Below are positions 1 through 7,953 of a DNA stretch of 40,501 bases, piece by piece (the first letter of the stretch is position 1; every line of letters starts with the position of its first letter). The notes beneath the pieces are model-generated. The model did not search any database and was not told where the DNA came from. It saw only the letters and a list, made by a program, of their open reading frames with translations. The stretch is taken from NCBI GenBank assembly GCA_902529105.1, contig CABZUW010000011.1, positions 1 through 40,501 of the forward strand. Direction: 5' to 3'. Origin of the DNA: an uncultured Pelagibacteraceae bacterium. Its GTDB lineage: Bacteria > Pseudomonadota > Alphaproteobacteria > Pelagibacterales > Pelagibacteraceae. The position numbers and the translations under genes are program-made.

Positions 1-1
1 T

Positions 2-1309
2 TTGTTGGCTAATAGATCAGTTGGAATTTTTTCTTTAACTGCAAGTTTAGTTTCTTCAGCACTCGGTACTTGGATATTGTTTGGCCCAGCATCCGCAGCT
101 ACATGGGGTGGTGTTGGGGCAGTTATTGGATACTCACTTGGAACTGCGTTTCCACTTTTTGCGTTAATTTTTTTATCCAAAAAGTTTAGAAAATTTTATC
201 CAAATTGCAGAACACTAATTGAGGTTATTAGACTTAAGTACGGAAAAAATCTTTATAAATTAATTTTGTTATTATCTGTATTTTACATGACAATTTTTTT
301 AATCGCAGAGGTTACTGCAGTTGCAATGTTATTAAATTATATTTCTGGTACCAAACTTTGGATTACTGCATTAATTATTATATCAGGCTCCTTAATATAT
401 ACACTTTATGGAGGGCTAAGAGCTTCAATATTTACAGATAATATACAATTTATTATTTTACTGATTTTAATTATTTTAGCCTTTTCATATTTAATTTCAT
501 TTAATCAAGATCAATTTAGTTTTGATTATATAAATAAGAATAAACCATCGTTATTAAGTATAAACTACATTCCAAATTTCACAGCTGGTATAACTTTTTT
601 TATAGCTGTAGCAGCTACAAATCTTTTTCATCAAGGTAATTGGCAGAGAGTTTATGCTGCACAAAATGACAAGGTTTTAAAAAACAGTCTAATATTTTCA
701 TCTTTAATTATAATTCCCATTGTTTTCTTGATGGGTTATTCAGGGTTAGTTGCAATATCAACAAATAGCAATGTTGTTCCTGATTTGGCATTTTTTGAAT
801 TGTTATTAAAAGATCAGTTTTTTACTATTTCTATAATTGTAATATTTTTATCTATATCCTTAACTGTGAGTAGTATTGATACAATTATAAATGCAATTTC
901 AAGTTTAATAATTGTTGATGGTGTAAAAATTATAAAATTTAATAATAGTTTATTAATTTCAAAACAAATAATTGTAATTATATGTTTATTTGCATTTTTA
1001 GTTGCATCTCAAGGAATAAGTATATTGTACTTATTTTTAATTGCTGACTTATTATGCTGTGCTGGTGTAATGACGGTTTTTTATGGTTTCTATAACAGAA
1101 ATTTTTCTGAAAAAAGTGCTTATTTATCTATAATATTTGGCTTAACAGTTGGATTATTACTATTTCCTAGTCAAGATTTTTCAAAATCAATATTAGTTGG
1201 ATTGTTAATCCCATCTAGTTACTTTCCTGAGTTTATATCTAATTCTTTATTATTTCTATCATTTTTAACCGCAACATTTGCCCCTGTAATAACTTGGAAA
1301 ACTAATTAA
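2..1309 (+). CDS. Sodium:solute symporter (SSS family), 5' end cut by window
   Basis: A polytopic inner-membrane protein with about eleven hydrophobic segments, matching the solute:sodium symporter superfamily, which couples Na+ influx to uptake of small organic solutes. The frame is open at the window edge, and the first visible residues (ANRSVGIFSLTASLVSSALGTW) correspond to the stretch after the first helix in the family, so roughly 40 N-terminal residues are probably missing. The loop YGGLRASIFTDNIQF (about residues 136-150) is the characteristic SSS motif before helix 5. The substrate cannot be read from the sequence. The next gene, rseP-like, begins 18 bases downstream. Family is seen directly; Na+ coupling is family knowledge. 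Confidence 0.85.
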   Translation: MLANRSVGIFSLTASLVSSALGTWILFGPASAATWGGVGAVIGYSLGTAFPLFALIFLSKKFRKFYPNCRTLIEVIRLKYGKNLYKLILLLSVFYMTIFLIAEVTAVAMLLNYISGTKLWITALIIISGSLIYTLYGGLRASIFTDNIQFIILLILIILAFSYLISFNQDQFSFDYINKNKPSLLSINYIPNFTAGITFFIAVAATNLFHQGNWQRVYAAQNDKVLKNSLIFSSLIIIPIVFLMGYSGLVAISTNSNVVPDLAFFELLLKDQFFTISIIVIFLSISLTVSSIDTIINAISSLIIVDGVKIIKFNNSLLISKQIIVIICLFAFLVASQGISILYLFLIADLLCCAGVMTVFYGFYNRNFSEKSAYLSIIFGLTVGLLLFPSQDFSKSILVGLLIPSSYFPEFISNSLLFLSFLTATFAPVITWKTN

Positions 1310-1327
1310 AATGTTTATTATATATTT

Positions 1328-2449
1328 ATGTTAAGTTATATAATCCCATTTTTAGTTTTATTATCAATCATAGTGTTTATTCATGAATATGGACACTACT
1401 ACTTTGCAAAAAGATATGGTGTTGGTGTAACAGCTTTTTCAATAGGTTTTGGAAAAGAATTATTTGGATGGACAGATAAATCTGGAACAAGATGGAAGTT
1501 TTCTTTAATACCTCTAGGTGGGTATGTAAAATTCTTTGGTGATCACAATATCTTTAGTGATTACAATCGCGAGGAATTAAGAAAAAAATATAGTGTTGAG
1601 GATCAAAAAAAATTATTCGCATTTAAACCCCTATATCAAAGAAATTTAATTTTATTAGGTGGTCCATTAGCAAATTTTATTTTGGCATTTATAATATTTG
1701 TTTGTGTATTTATGTTTGTGGGAAAAGATTTTACAACACCCTCAATTGCTGAAGTTCAAAAGGATAGCCCAGCTGAAATCTACGGACTAAAAAAAAATGA
1801 TATAATAGTCGAAATAAATGATGAAAAAGTAAACAGTATATTAGATGTTTCTAAATTCATAATGCTTTCAAATACTGAATTTATTAAATTTACCGTTCTA
1901 AGAAACGATATTGAATTTAAAACAAAAGTAAAACCAAATGAAATTGACACTAAGGATGAATTTGGAAATCCAATCAAAAAAAGAATAGTTGGAATTCAAT
2001 TAACACCTTACAATGACAATATAGATCACGTTAAACTTGGACCGGCTAAGGCAACATATTTTGCTATAAAAGAAATTTATTTTATCAGTGTAAAATCTTT
2101 ACAATATATGTGGGGGTTAATTCAAAAAATTTGGGGCAAGGGATATGGAGATATTAATCAATTAGGCGGACCAATTAAAATTGCACAAATCTCTGGTAAA
2201 GTTGCTGAATTTGGTTTTTTACCTTTCATAATGACTATGGCTTACATTTCTATAAGTCTTGGTTTGGTTAATTTATTTCCAATTCCCTTATTGGATGGAG
2301 GACATATAACTCTCAATACAATTGAGGCAATTAGAGGAAAAGAGTATAATAGAAAAACTATAGAAATTTCTTTTCGAATCGGAATAGCAATTCTTGGAAC
2401 TTTAATACTTTTCACAACAATTAACGATTTAAAGGGTCTATTTAGTTAA
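1328..2449 (+). CDS. rseP: RseP-type site-2 membrane metalloprotease (M50)
   Basis: An intramembrane zinc protease that in relatives cleaves transmembrane anti-sigma factors or remnant signal peptides inside the inner membrane. The zinc motif HEYGH lies at residues 19-23 in the first membrane helix. The conserved block SLIPLGGYVKFFGD follows, then one PDZ-like region (about 130-200, PAEIYGLKKNDIIVEIN), and a C-terminal NLFPIPLLDGGH motif that supplies the third zinc ligand (Asp). At 373 aa it is normal for bacterial RseP with a single clear PDZ domain. In many proteobacteria rseP lies beside dxr, cdsA and bamA; here it sits alone between a symporter and hup. Confidence 0.9.
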   Translation: MLSYIIPFLVLLSIIVFIHEYGHYYFAKRYGVGVTAFSIGFGKELFGWTDKSGTRWKFSLIPLGGYVKFFGDHNIFSDYNREELRKKYSVEDQKKLFAFKPLYQRNLILLGGPLANFILAFIIFVCVFMFVGKDFTTPSIAEVQKDSPAEIYGLKKNDIIVEINDEKVNSILDVSKFIMLSNTEFIKFTVLRNDIEFKTKVKPNEIDTKDEFGNPIKKRIVGIQLTPYNDNIDHVKLGPAKATYFAIKEIYFISVKSLQYMWGLIQKIWGKGYGDINQLGGPIKIAQISGKVAEFGFLPFIMTMAYISISLGLVNLFPIPLLDGGHITLNTIEAIRGKEYNRKTIEISFRIGIAILGTLILFTTINDLKGLFS

Positions 2450-2472
2450 CCCTTGAAAATTAAGGTTTTTTT
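2448..2472 (+). terminator. Weak intrinsic terminator after rseP
   Basis: An AACC(C)TT...AAGGTT stem with one bulged C and a 7-base loop, overlapping the rseP stop codon and followed directly by seven T residues. The stem is short and AT-rich, so termination may be partial. Confidence 0.45.
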
Positions 2473-2608
2473 GAAACTTAAAAAAACCAATAAATTCAAC
2501 ACTTTTTAGCTACCATATATTGTGTAAATAATCTTATAAAACACTAAAAAAAAGCTTGAATTATCAAGGATTTTGTTAAGTATGAATTAACGTTAAACTG
2601 GAGCTAAA
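2473..2608 (+). promoter_or_regulatory. Leader/promoter region of hup
   Basis: This 136-base gap separates rseP from hup and must hold the hup promoter if the weak terminator before it works. It contains a perfect small inverted repeat, CTTGA-ATTA-TCAAG (2555-2568), that could be a protein-binding site. A GGAGC sequence about 5 bases before the ATG is the ribosome binding site. No convincing -35/-10 pair with normal spacing was found, so the exact promoter is unassigned. Confidence 0.3.
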
Positions 2609-2884
2609 ATGAACAAAAAACAATTAGTGGCTAAATTGGCTGGTTCTTTAAACCAAAGTAAAGCTGATGCTGAGCGTACTTTTGACACTATTACCAATAC
2701 TATCCTGGATGCATTAAAAAATGACGATTCAGTGAAAATCGCTGGTTTTGGTACTTATAAAGTAGCAAAAAGAAAAGCACGAATTGGTAGAAATCCTAGA
2801 ACTGGGGAGCAAATTCAAATAGCTGCTTCTCAAAAGGTAAAGTTTTTACCTGCAAAAGCACTTAAGGAAATCTTCAATAGATAA
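2609..2884 (+). CDS. hup: HU family nucleoid-associated DNA-binding protein
   Basis: A 91-aa histone-like protein that bends and compacts DNA as a dimer in the nucleoid. The start MNKKQLVAKLAGSLNQSKADAE, the dimer core, and the signature GFGTYKVAKRKARIGRNPRTGE (about residues 46-67, holding the DNA-grasping beta arm) are all canonical, and the length is exactly that of HU. A GGAGC ribosome binding site supports the start. The gene is flanked by its own leader and by a strong hairpin, so it is probably transcribed alone. Its codons are noticeably richer in G and C than those of its neighbours, as expected for a highly expressed gene. Confidence 0.97.
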   Translation: MNKKQLVAKLAGSLNQSKADAERTFDTITNTILDALKNDDSVKIAGFGTYKVAKRKARIGRNPRTGEQIQIAASQKVKFLPAKALKEIFNR

Positions 2885-2894
2885 CCACATTTTA

Positions 2895-2924
2895 CAACCC
2901 TAATCAAATCTATGATTAGGGTTG
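2895..2924 (+). terminator. 12-bp perfect hairpin after hup
   Basis: CAACCCTAATCA and TGATTAGGGTTG form a perfect 12-bp stem around a 6-base loop, starting 11 bases after the hup stop. There is no T run after it, so it is either a Rho-independent terminator without a U tract or a 3' mRNA-stabilising hairpin. Symmetry is seen directly; the role is inferred. Confidence 0.6.
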
Positions 2925-3020
2925 TACTATATGCAAATACCGCATAGCTATTTTTCGTTAAAAACGATTCCACTCAATTTTTTTTAAAATTATAACCACT
3001 CCTTTAACAATGGAGGTTAA

Positions 3021-4316
3021 ATGGGGAAATTTTTAAAAAAATTTATCACTCCTGCAACTAGTTTTATACTTCTAATGAGTATGACGGGTGTAGGTATGGC
3101 AGACACAACAGTTTCTGCTGAAGTGAGTTTTATATTCAATACGTTCCTATTCTTAATGTGCGGTTTCCTAGTCATGTTTATGGCATGTGGTTTCGCAATG
3201 TTAGAATCTGGAATGGTAACATCAAAAAGTGTGGCAGTAATATGTGCCAAAAATATCGGATTATTTTCAATTGCCGGAGTTATGTTCTGGATGGTTGGTT
3301 ATAATCTTGCTTATGGAATTCCAGAAGGTGGATATATTGGTAAATTTGCACCATGGTCTGATGGAAGTAAATTAGACACTGGTTATGCAGATGGATCAGA
3401 TTGGTATTTCCAAATGGTATTTTGTGCAACAACTGTATCAATTGTTTCTGGTACTTTAGCGGAAAGAATAAAACTATGGCCGTTCTTCTTGTTTGCCGCA
3501 ATATTATCAGGAGTAATTTATCCGATTGTCATGGGATGGCAGTGGGGTGGTGGTTGGTTAGCAGCAGCTGGATTTTCAGATTTTGCTGGATCAACACTAG
3601 TTCACTCAACAGGTGGTGCAGCAGCTTTCGCTGGTGCGATAATACTTGGTCCAAGACTTGGAAGATTTACCAAATCTGGCGCAGGTCCGGTTAAGCCTTT
3701 TGCGGCTTCATCAATTCCATTAGTAACAATTGGTGTATTTATTTTATGGCTAGGTTGGTTTGGATTTAATGGTGGATCACAATTAGCTATGGGTACATTT
3801 GATGATGCAGTAGCAGTATCAAAAATATTCATTAATACAAACTTAGCAGCATGTGGTGGAGTTTTAGCAGCAGCTGCAGTAACAAGACTTTCAGGCAAAA
3901 CCGATGTAATTCAAATGTTGAATGGTGCGATCGGAGGATTAGTTGCAATTACCGCTGAACCGTTAATGCCATCACCAATAGCAGCAATTTTAATTGGTGG
4001 CGTAGGTGGTGTTATAGTTGTTTATGGAACTAAACTACTATTTGCTATGAAAATTGATGATGTCGTAGGTGCTATACCTGCTCACTTATTTGCAGGTATT
4101 TGGGGAACATTAGCTGTTCCAATTACAAACTCTGGAACAAATTTTGGTTCTCAACTTCTTGGAGTTGTTTCAATTAATGCATTTGTATTTGTGGTTGCAT
4201 TTATCGTTTGGTCGATAATGAAAGCTACAATGGGTATTAGATTGAGTAAAGAAGCTGAAATGAAAGGTACTGATGTATCTGAGACTGGAGTTATAGCTTA
4301 CGCAATAAGAGACTAA
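3021..4316 (+). CDS. amtB: Ammonium transporter (Amt/MEP family)
   Basis: An inner-membrane channel-like transporter that brings in ammonium. The protein has an N-terminal signal peptide ending near GMA-DTT (about residue 27), then about eleven membrane helices. Family signatures visible are FLVMFMACGFAMLESGMV (helix 1), WGGGWLAAAGFSDFAGSTLVHSTGGAAAFAGA, including the pore His, and a second conserved His in PAHLFAGIWGTLA. At 431 aa the length is typical. A perfect GGAGG site at 3012-3016 fixes the ATG start. The gap to hup is AT-rich and holds a small TCGTT/AACGA inverted repeat (2955-2967). No glnK (PII) gene is adjacent, which is the usual partner in other proteobacteria. A clear terminator closes the gene. 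Confidence 0.96.
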   Translation: MGKFLKKFITPATSFILLMSMTGVGMADTTVSAEVSFIFNTFLFLMCGFLVMFMACGFAMLESGMVTSKSVAVICAKNIGLFSIAGVMFWMVGYNLAYGIPEGGYIGKFAPWSDGSKLDTGYADGSDWYFQMVFCATTVSIVSGTLAERIKLWPFFLFAAILSGVIYPIVMGWQWGGGWLAAAGFSDFAGSTLVHSTGGAAAFAGAIILGPRLGRFTKSGAGPVKPFAASSIPLVTIGVFILWLGWFGFNGGSQLAMGTFDDAVAVSKIFINTNLAACGGVLAAAAVTRLSGKTDVIQMLNGAIGGLVAITAEPLMPSPIAAILIGGVGGVIVVYGTKLLFAMKIDDVVGAIPAHLFAGIWGTLAVPITNSGTNFGSQLLGVVSINAFVFVVAFIVWSIMKATMGIRLSKEAEMKGTDVSETGVIAYAIRD

Positions 4317-4337
4317 TAACTATTTTTCTCTCCCTCA

Positions 4338-4368
4338 AAGGCCCCTGTAAAAAGGGGCCTTATTTTTT
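4338..4368 (+). terminator. Rho-independent terminator after amtB
   Basis: AAGGCCCC (4338-4345) pairs perfectly with GGGGCCTT (4354-4361) around an 8-base loop and is followed by ATTTTTT. This is the clearest intrinsic terminator in the window. It also lies just beyond the stop of the convergent gene on the minus strand. Confidence 0.9.
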
Positions 4369-5353
4369 AATTTTCATCCCAAATTTTTTTATAGTCAATA
4401 AATGGTGATAAACCATAGCTTGAATTAATATTCGCCATATGAATTGACAGGCTTTTTAATGGAGAAATACAAATCTCATTCTCATATATTTGATTTAAAT
4501 ATTTTTCAAATGGATCATGTCTATCCAAACAGTTTTTTTCAAAATTATTCCAATATTTATCTAATAATTCCTTAGTTGTGAAAAAAGTACATAATGTCTT
4601 ATTCACAGTTCTCCAATGTCTATCGCTACCGATCAAAACATTGGTTTTTTCATTATTCATATAAAGAAAAGGGTAGTCTGAGGGGCACAAAAATATATCC
4701 TTTCCTATTTGTGACGAAACTCTTTCGAAAGTTTTAATACTTTCCATTATTAGGTTATCAAAATGAATATAGTCATCCTCGACAAAAAATATTAAATCTT
4801 TTCCATTTCTTTTACCTAGGTTAAAGGATGTAAGTAAAGTTGATAGATTAGAATATGTTTCTCTAGTTTTCTGTTCTTTTATATAATTTTTATTAATTTG
4901 AATATCATGATTTATTAATTCATAGCTTATTCTTGCTTTTTCACAAATCTTCTTAATTTTATCTAAATTTTGATCTTTTGAGTTATCATCTAGAATTATT
5001 AGTTTTACATCTAAAGAAGTTAAGTTTTGCTCTGTAAACTTTATACTTTTAATTAATGAATTTAAAGATTTTTCAACATATATAATTTTATCCTGTTCAA
5101 AAATTCGTTTTTTGTTTTGATCCCATATATCAATGTTACTATTTGTTCTAAATATAATTAGTAAAGACTCAATTTTTCTTTTAATTTCAACTTCTCCTAA
5201 TGGAAGAATAATAGACTTTTTATTGAATTCACTTAAATTTTCATTTAGCTCTTTATTTAACGTTGGTGATACAAAACTATTTTGATCAATAATTTCAAAT
5301 CCGAGTAATCTCGATATCTTAATAAATATTTTTTTTAGACTATTTTTTATCAT
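4367..5353 (-). CDS. Glycosyltransferase-like protein (GT2/GT-A fold, tentative)
   Basis: A 328-aa soluble protein if started at MIKNSLKK (5353); a longer frame reaches 5401, but that start would overlap the divergent rhodanese gene. A segment VKLIILDDNSKD (about 117-127) resembles the nucleotide-sugar binding strand of GT-A enzymes, and FFVEDDYIHFD (about 189-199) resembles their metal-binding acidic motif. Later residues (DRHWRTVNKTLCTFFTTKELLD) fit a prokaryotic transferase of unknown acceptor. It is convergent with amtB and divergent (27 bases) from the rhodanese gene. The fold assignment is inference; donor and acceptor are unknown. Confidence 0.55.
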   Translation of the reverse strand: MIKNSLKKIFIKISRLLGFEIIDQNSFVSPTLNKELNENLSEFNKKSIILPLGEVEIKRKIESLLIIFRTNSNIDIWDQNKKRIFEQDKIIYVEKSLNSLIKSIKFTEQNLTSLDVKLIILDDNSKDQNLDKIKKICEKARISYELINHDIQINKNYIKEQKTRETYSNLSTLLTSFNLGKRNGKDLIFFVEDDYIHFDNLIMESIKTFERVSSQIGKDIFLCPSDYPFLYMNNEKTNVLIGSDRHWRTVNKTLCTFFTTKELLDKYWNNFEKNCLDRHDPFEKYLNQIYENEICISPLKSLSIHMANINSSYGLSPFIDYKKIWDEN

Positions 5354-5380
5354 AGAATTTAATATAATAAATATAGTAAT

Positions 5381-5767
5381 ATGAATGTTAAAACACCACA
5401 AATTCTAATTTCAGAAGCCACCAAAGAAATTAAAACTATCTCTGCTGGACAAGCACTTAAATTATCAAGTGGTAATAAGTGTAATTTAATTGATCTAAGA
5501 GAAAAAGGTGAATTAGAAAACACTGGATATATCGAAAATGCAACACATATTCCAAGAGGGTTACTAGAGTTCTCATTGAACCCAAATAGCCCGCTAGTTC
5601 AAAACAATGTAATTGATACAAACAAAGATATTGTTTTATTTTGCGCAGCAGGCGGTAGATCGGCATTAGCAGCCAAAACTCTAAAAGATATGGGCTATCA
5701 AAACGTTTCGCACATTGATGGAGGTTTCACTGCAATGGAGCAAGAAGGTTTTAAAGTAAAAAAATAA
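5381..5767 (+). CDS. Rhodanese-like sulfurtransferase domain protein
   Basis: A 128-aa single-domain rhodanese, a fold that carries sulfane sulfur as a cysteine persulfide. The motif DLREKGELENTGYIENATHIPRG (about 39-61) is the usual strand-and-turn before the active site. The active-site loop is FCAAGGRSALAA (about 88-99), with the expected nucleophilic Cys. The ending DMGYQNVSHIDGGFTAMEQEG is standard. A short N-terminal extension (about 20 residues) precedes the domain. The partner and sulfur acceptor are unknown. The stop lies one base from the convergent ABA4-like gene. Confidence 0.88.
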   Translation: MNVKTPQILISEATKEIKTISAGQALKLSSGNKCNLIDLREKGELENTGYIENATHIPRGLLEFSLNPNSPLVQNNVIDTNKDIVLFCAAGGRSALAAKTLKDMGYQNVSHIDGGFTAMEQEGFKVKK

Positions 5768-5768
5768 T

Positions 5769-6242
5769 CTAATCGAATAAGCTGATTTTTTTTGCAGATA
5801 TCATTCTGATTAACCAATAAATAAATATTCCGATTGGACCTATAAAGTAAGTTATTATTAAAGGAAAAAAGGTCACATATTTAGATATATTTAATTTTAG
5901 ACTATCTTTAACAATCCAACATCCGCAAAAAAGATTTACTGCTAAAAAGTGTATCCAAAGCAACAATAAGAAACCATTTTCAGTAAAAAGCGTACTTAGG
6001 TTTTCTAAACTTAGATACAATGAGAAATTACTGCTAAAATCATACCCGTTCATAAAGAACAAATATAATAGATATGAATAAATCAAGGATAATAAGAAAA
6101 ATGGAAACACAGACGTCACAAGGTAGCTACAAGTTCTAGATTGTGGAAAAAAAATTAATGTTATCCAAAAAGGTAATACACCAAAGTTTAACCATAAATA
6201 AATCATTTCGATATTAAAAAAAGATGATATTTGTTCGATCAT
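5769..6242 (-). CDS. ABA4-like family membrane protein (DUF4281)
   Basis: A 157-aa membrane protein with four hydrophobic segments. The spaced motifs WLNFGVLPFWITLIFFP near the N-terminus, WIHFLAVNLFCGCWIVKDS (about 96-114) and YFIGPIGIFIYWLIR near the C-terminus match the ABA DEFICIENT 4-like family as I recall it. The plant member is linked to neoxanthin formation; the bacterial members have no settled function. No carotenoid gene is visible in this window. The start ATG at 6242 lies 28 bases from the divergent recX start, so the two genes share a very short promoter region. Confidence 0.7.
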   Translation of the reverse strand: MIEQISSFFNIEMIYLWLNFGVLPFWITLIFFPQSRTCSYLVTSVFPFFLLSLIYSYLLYLFFMNGYDFSSNFSLYLSLENLSTLFTENGFLLLLWIHFLAVNLFCGCWIVKDSLKLNISKYVTFFPLIITYFIGPIGIFIYWLIRMISAKKISLFD

Positions 6243-6270
6243 ATGAATTTATAATATAATACATCTTTCT

Positions 6271-6834
6271 ATGATTCCTAATAAAAATAAGAAAAAAACT
6301 TTAGAGGCAACTGTTGATGAAATGCGTAACTTTTCGTACGCTTATATTGAGAAGTATTCTCCATCAAAACAGCAGTTAAAGACCTATCTTCTTAAGAAAT
6401 ATTTAAAATTAAATTCTACAGGAATAAATAAAAATAATATTAAAGACTTAATTGAAGTAGTTTTAGAGGATTTAGAAAAAAACAAGTTTTTAAATGATAA
6501 ATTCTATTCAGATTCAAAAGCTAAAAACTTGATACAAAGAGGTAGTTCAATCAATAAAATTAGAAATTATCTACTTACAAAAGGTATAAATGACAAATAC
6601 GTCAATCAAACCATCACTACAATTAAAGAAAACAATGAGGATCAAGATTTTTTTTCCGCAATAAAAATATGCAAAAAAAAACGTATTGGTCCAGCTCGAG
6701 ACGAAAATAATAGGCCACTGTTTTATAAGAAAGATATAGGTATTTTAGCTAGATCCGGTTTTGATTTTGATACATCAAAAAGAGTAATGGATATAGATAA
6801 AGATGAATATTTAAAAATTATTAATCTTCTTTAA
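6271..6834 (+). CDS. recX: RecX family regulator of RecA
   Basis: A 187-aa, mostly helical, Lys-rich protein matching RecX, which binds RecA filaments and modulates recombination. The tandem three-helix repeats can be seen: YAYIEKYSPSKQQLKTYLLKK, then LEKNKFLNDKFYSDSKAKN and RGSSINKIRNYLLTKGI. The last two are the typical 'D..fa.......rg.s...i...L..kGi' pattern. No recA is adjacent. The 3' end overlaps the convergent 49-aa gene by 14 bases. Confidence 0.85.
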   Translation: MIPNKNKKKTLEATVDEMRNFSYAYIEKYSPSKQQLKTYLLKKYLKLNSTGINKNNIKDLIEVVLEDLEKNKFLNDKFYSDSKAKNLIQRGSSINKIRNYLLTKGINDKYVNQTITTIKENNEDQDFFSAIKICKKKRIGPARDENNRPLFYKKDIGILARSGFDFDTSKRVMDIDKDEYLKIINLL

Positions 6835-6970
6835 TATTTTTTTTATTTTTTACTTCTAAATAATATTCAATTTTTCTTTTCATATAATTTTTAACAAAAA
6901 CAAATAATAGTAAACCAAATATACTAACAGATACTATTATAATTAATATTATTCTGACTGTCTCATCCAT
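6821..6970 (-). CDS. 49-aa single-helix membrane protein
   Basis: Read directly from the minus strand: ATG at 6970 and TAA at 6821, giving 49 residues that begin MDETVRIILIIIVS. One hydrophobic segment (about residues 6-27) is followed by a short basic and polar tail rich in Lys. It begins one base after the cysQ stop, with an AGGAG sequence about 12 bases upstream, so it is probably the last gene of a DUF3553-cysQ operon. It overlaps the end of recX. I do not recognise a family. The intact frame, the spacing and the membrane segment support a real gene. Confidence 0.6.
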   Translation of the reverse strand: MDETVRIILIIIVSVSIFGLLLFVFVKNYMKRKIEYYLEVKNKKNIKED

Positions 6971-6971
6971 A

Positions 6972-7748
6972 TTATAAATTATCTCCTCTTCTCAAAATTA
7001 AACTTGGATTTATAAAATCTTTTTTTCCATAAGTGATTTGATTGTTTTCAAAGTCAGTTACTATGCCACCAGCGTTCTGTAATATAGCATGTCCCGCAGC
7101 TATATCCCATTCTGAGGCTCTAGGTTCTGAAATATAAATATCATATTCACTAGCTGCGATTACACAAAATTTTAAAGAACTTTTCATTCTATGATGTTCT
7201 GTTACTCCATATTTTTGATGAAGTTTCATGATTTCAGGCTTTAATTTATCTGAATAGTGCACAGCCTTAATTTGATTTATTTTAGTTTTTTTTTTACAGT
7301 CTAATTTTACCTCTTTGTTATTTATTATTTCAAAACTCTCACCTGGTGCATAAGCATAAAACATTCTATTTTTTGCTGGCGCGTAAATTAAACCAATTGT
7401 AGGTAATTTATTTACTATTAAAGCTGCATTAATTGTAAATTCATCTTTGTTGTTAACATAATCATAAGTTCCATCTATGGGATCTATTAACCAGAAAGTT
7501 GTTAAGTTATTATTTGTTTTATTTTTTGTACTTTCCTCTGACACCAGGGGAATATTTGGTGTTGTCTTTGTTAACTTGTCACTTAAAATTCTATTAACCT
7601 CAATATCACCATTAGTTACGGGTGTATTGTCATCTTTATATTCTGTTTTAAGACCTTCATTTCTCATTTCTACGCTTTTTTTTCCTGCAAAAAGAAAAGT
7701 ATCTATCAAACTGTAGCATGTTTCTTTATAATCTATTTTATTCATCAT
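6972..7748 (-). CDS. cysQ: 3'(2'),5'-bisphosphate nucleotidase (CysQ, inositol monophosphatase superfamily)
   Basis: A 258-aa metal-dependent phosphatase that in relatives removes the 3'-phosphate of PAP or PAPS, a by-product of sulfate assimilation. Metal-site motifs are visible: VSEES (about 69-73), WLIDPIDGTYDYVN (86-99, with the catalytic Asp residues) and SEWDIAAGHAILQNAGG near residue 215. The length is that of CysQ rather than the longer inositol enzymes. The start may be the ATG at 7748 or at 7745; both overlap the end of the upstream DUF3553 gene (ATGATGAATAA), indicating translational coupling. Confidence 0.88.
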   Translation of the reverse strand: MMNKIDYKETCYSLIDTFLFAGKKSVEMRNEGLKTEYKDDNTPVTNGDIEVNRILSDKLTKTTPNIPLVSEESTKNKTNNNLTTFWLIDPIDGTYDYVNNKDEFTINAALIVNKLPTIGLIYAPAKNRMFYAYAPGESFEIINNKEVKLDCKKKTKINQIKAVHYSDKLKPEIMKLHQKYGVTEHHRMKSSLKFCVIAASEYDIYISEPRASEWDIAAGHAILQNAGGIVTDFENNQITYGKKDFINPSLILRRGDNL

Positions 7749-7911
7749 CTATCTTTTCAAGATTAATATTTTTTGCATTTATTACAATTTTTCCTTTATT
7801 TTCAAAATTTACAGTAACTTTTTCCTTAATAATCGACTGCACTTGTCCTATACCCCAGTCTTTTTTTAGGGGATTAACTACTCTGTCACCTGGTTCAAAA
7901 TCTAAAATCAT
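7738..7911 (-). CDS. DUF3553 family small protein
   Basis: A 57-aa gene read directly from the minus strand (ATG 7911, TAA 7738). The sequence FEPGDRVVNPLKKDWGIGQ followed by VQSIIKEKVTVNFENKGK matches the small alphaproteobacterial family DUF3553. It is a compact beta-rich domain that resembles the Tudor/CarD-like fold at the N-terminus of RNA-polymerase-binding proteins. The molecular role is unknown. It overlaps cysQ by 8-11 bases and is probably the promoter-proximal gene of a three-gene operon. Confidence 0.85.
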   Translation of the reverse strand: MILDFEPGDRVVNPLKKDWGIGQVQSIIKEKVTVNFENKGKIVINAKNINLEKIDDE

Positions 7912-7953
7912 TTAATTTAATTTATAATAGAAATAAGTATAAATACCATAAAT

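Noticed and set aside
3401..3694. Extra frames overlapping amtB on both strands
   Set aside because: They are shadows of the strongly conserved transporter frame.
5354..5401. Longer start for the glycosyltransferase-like gene
   Set aside because: It would overlap the divergent rhodanese gene; the ATG at 5353 suffices.
7477..7915. Two plus-strand frames opposite cysQ and DUF3553
   Set aside because: They are antisense to genes with clear family motifs and have no recognisable product.
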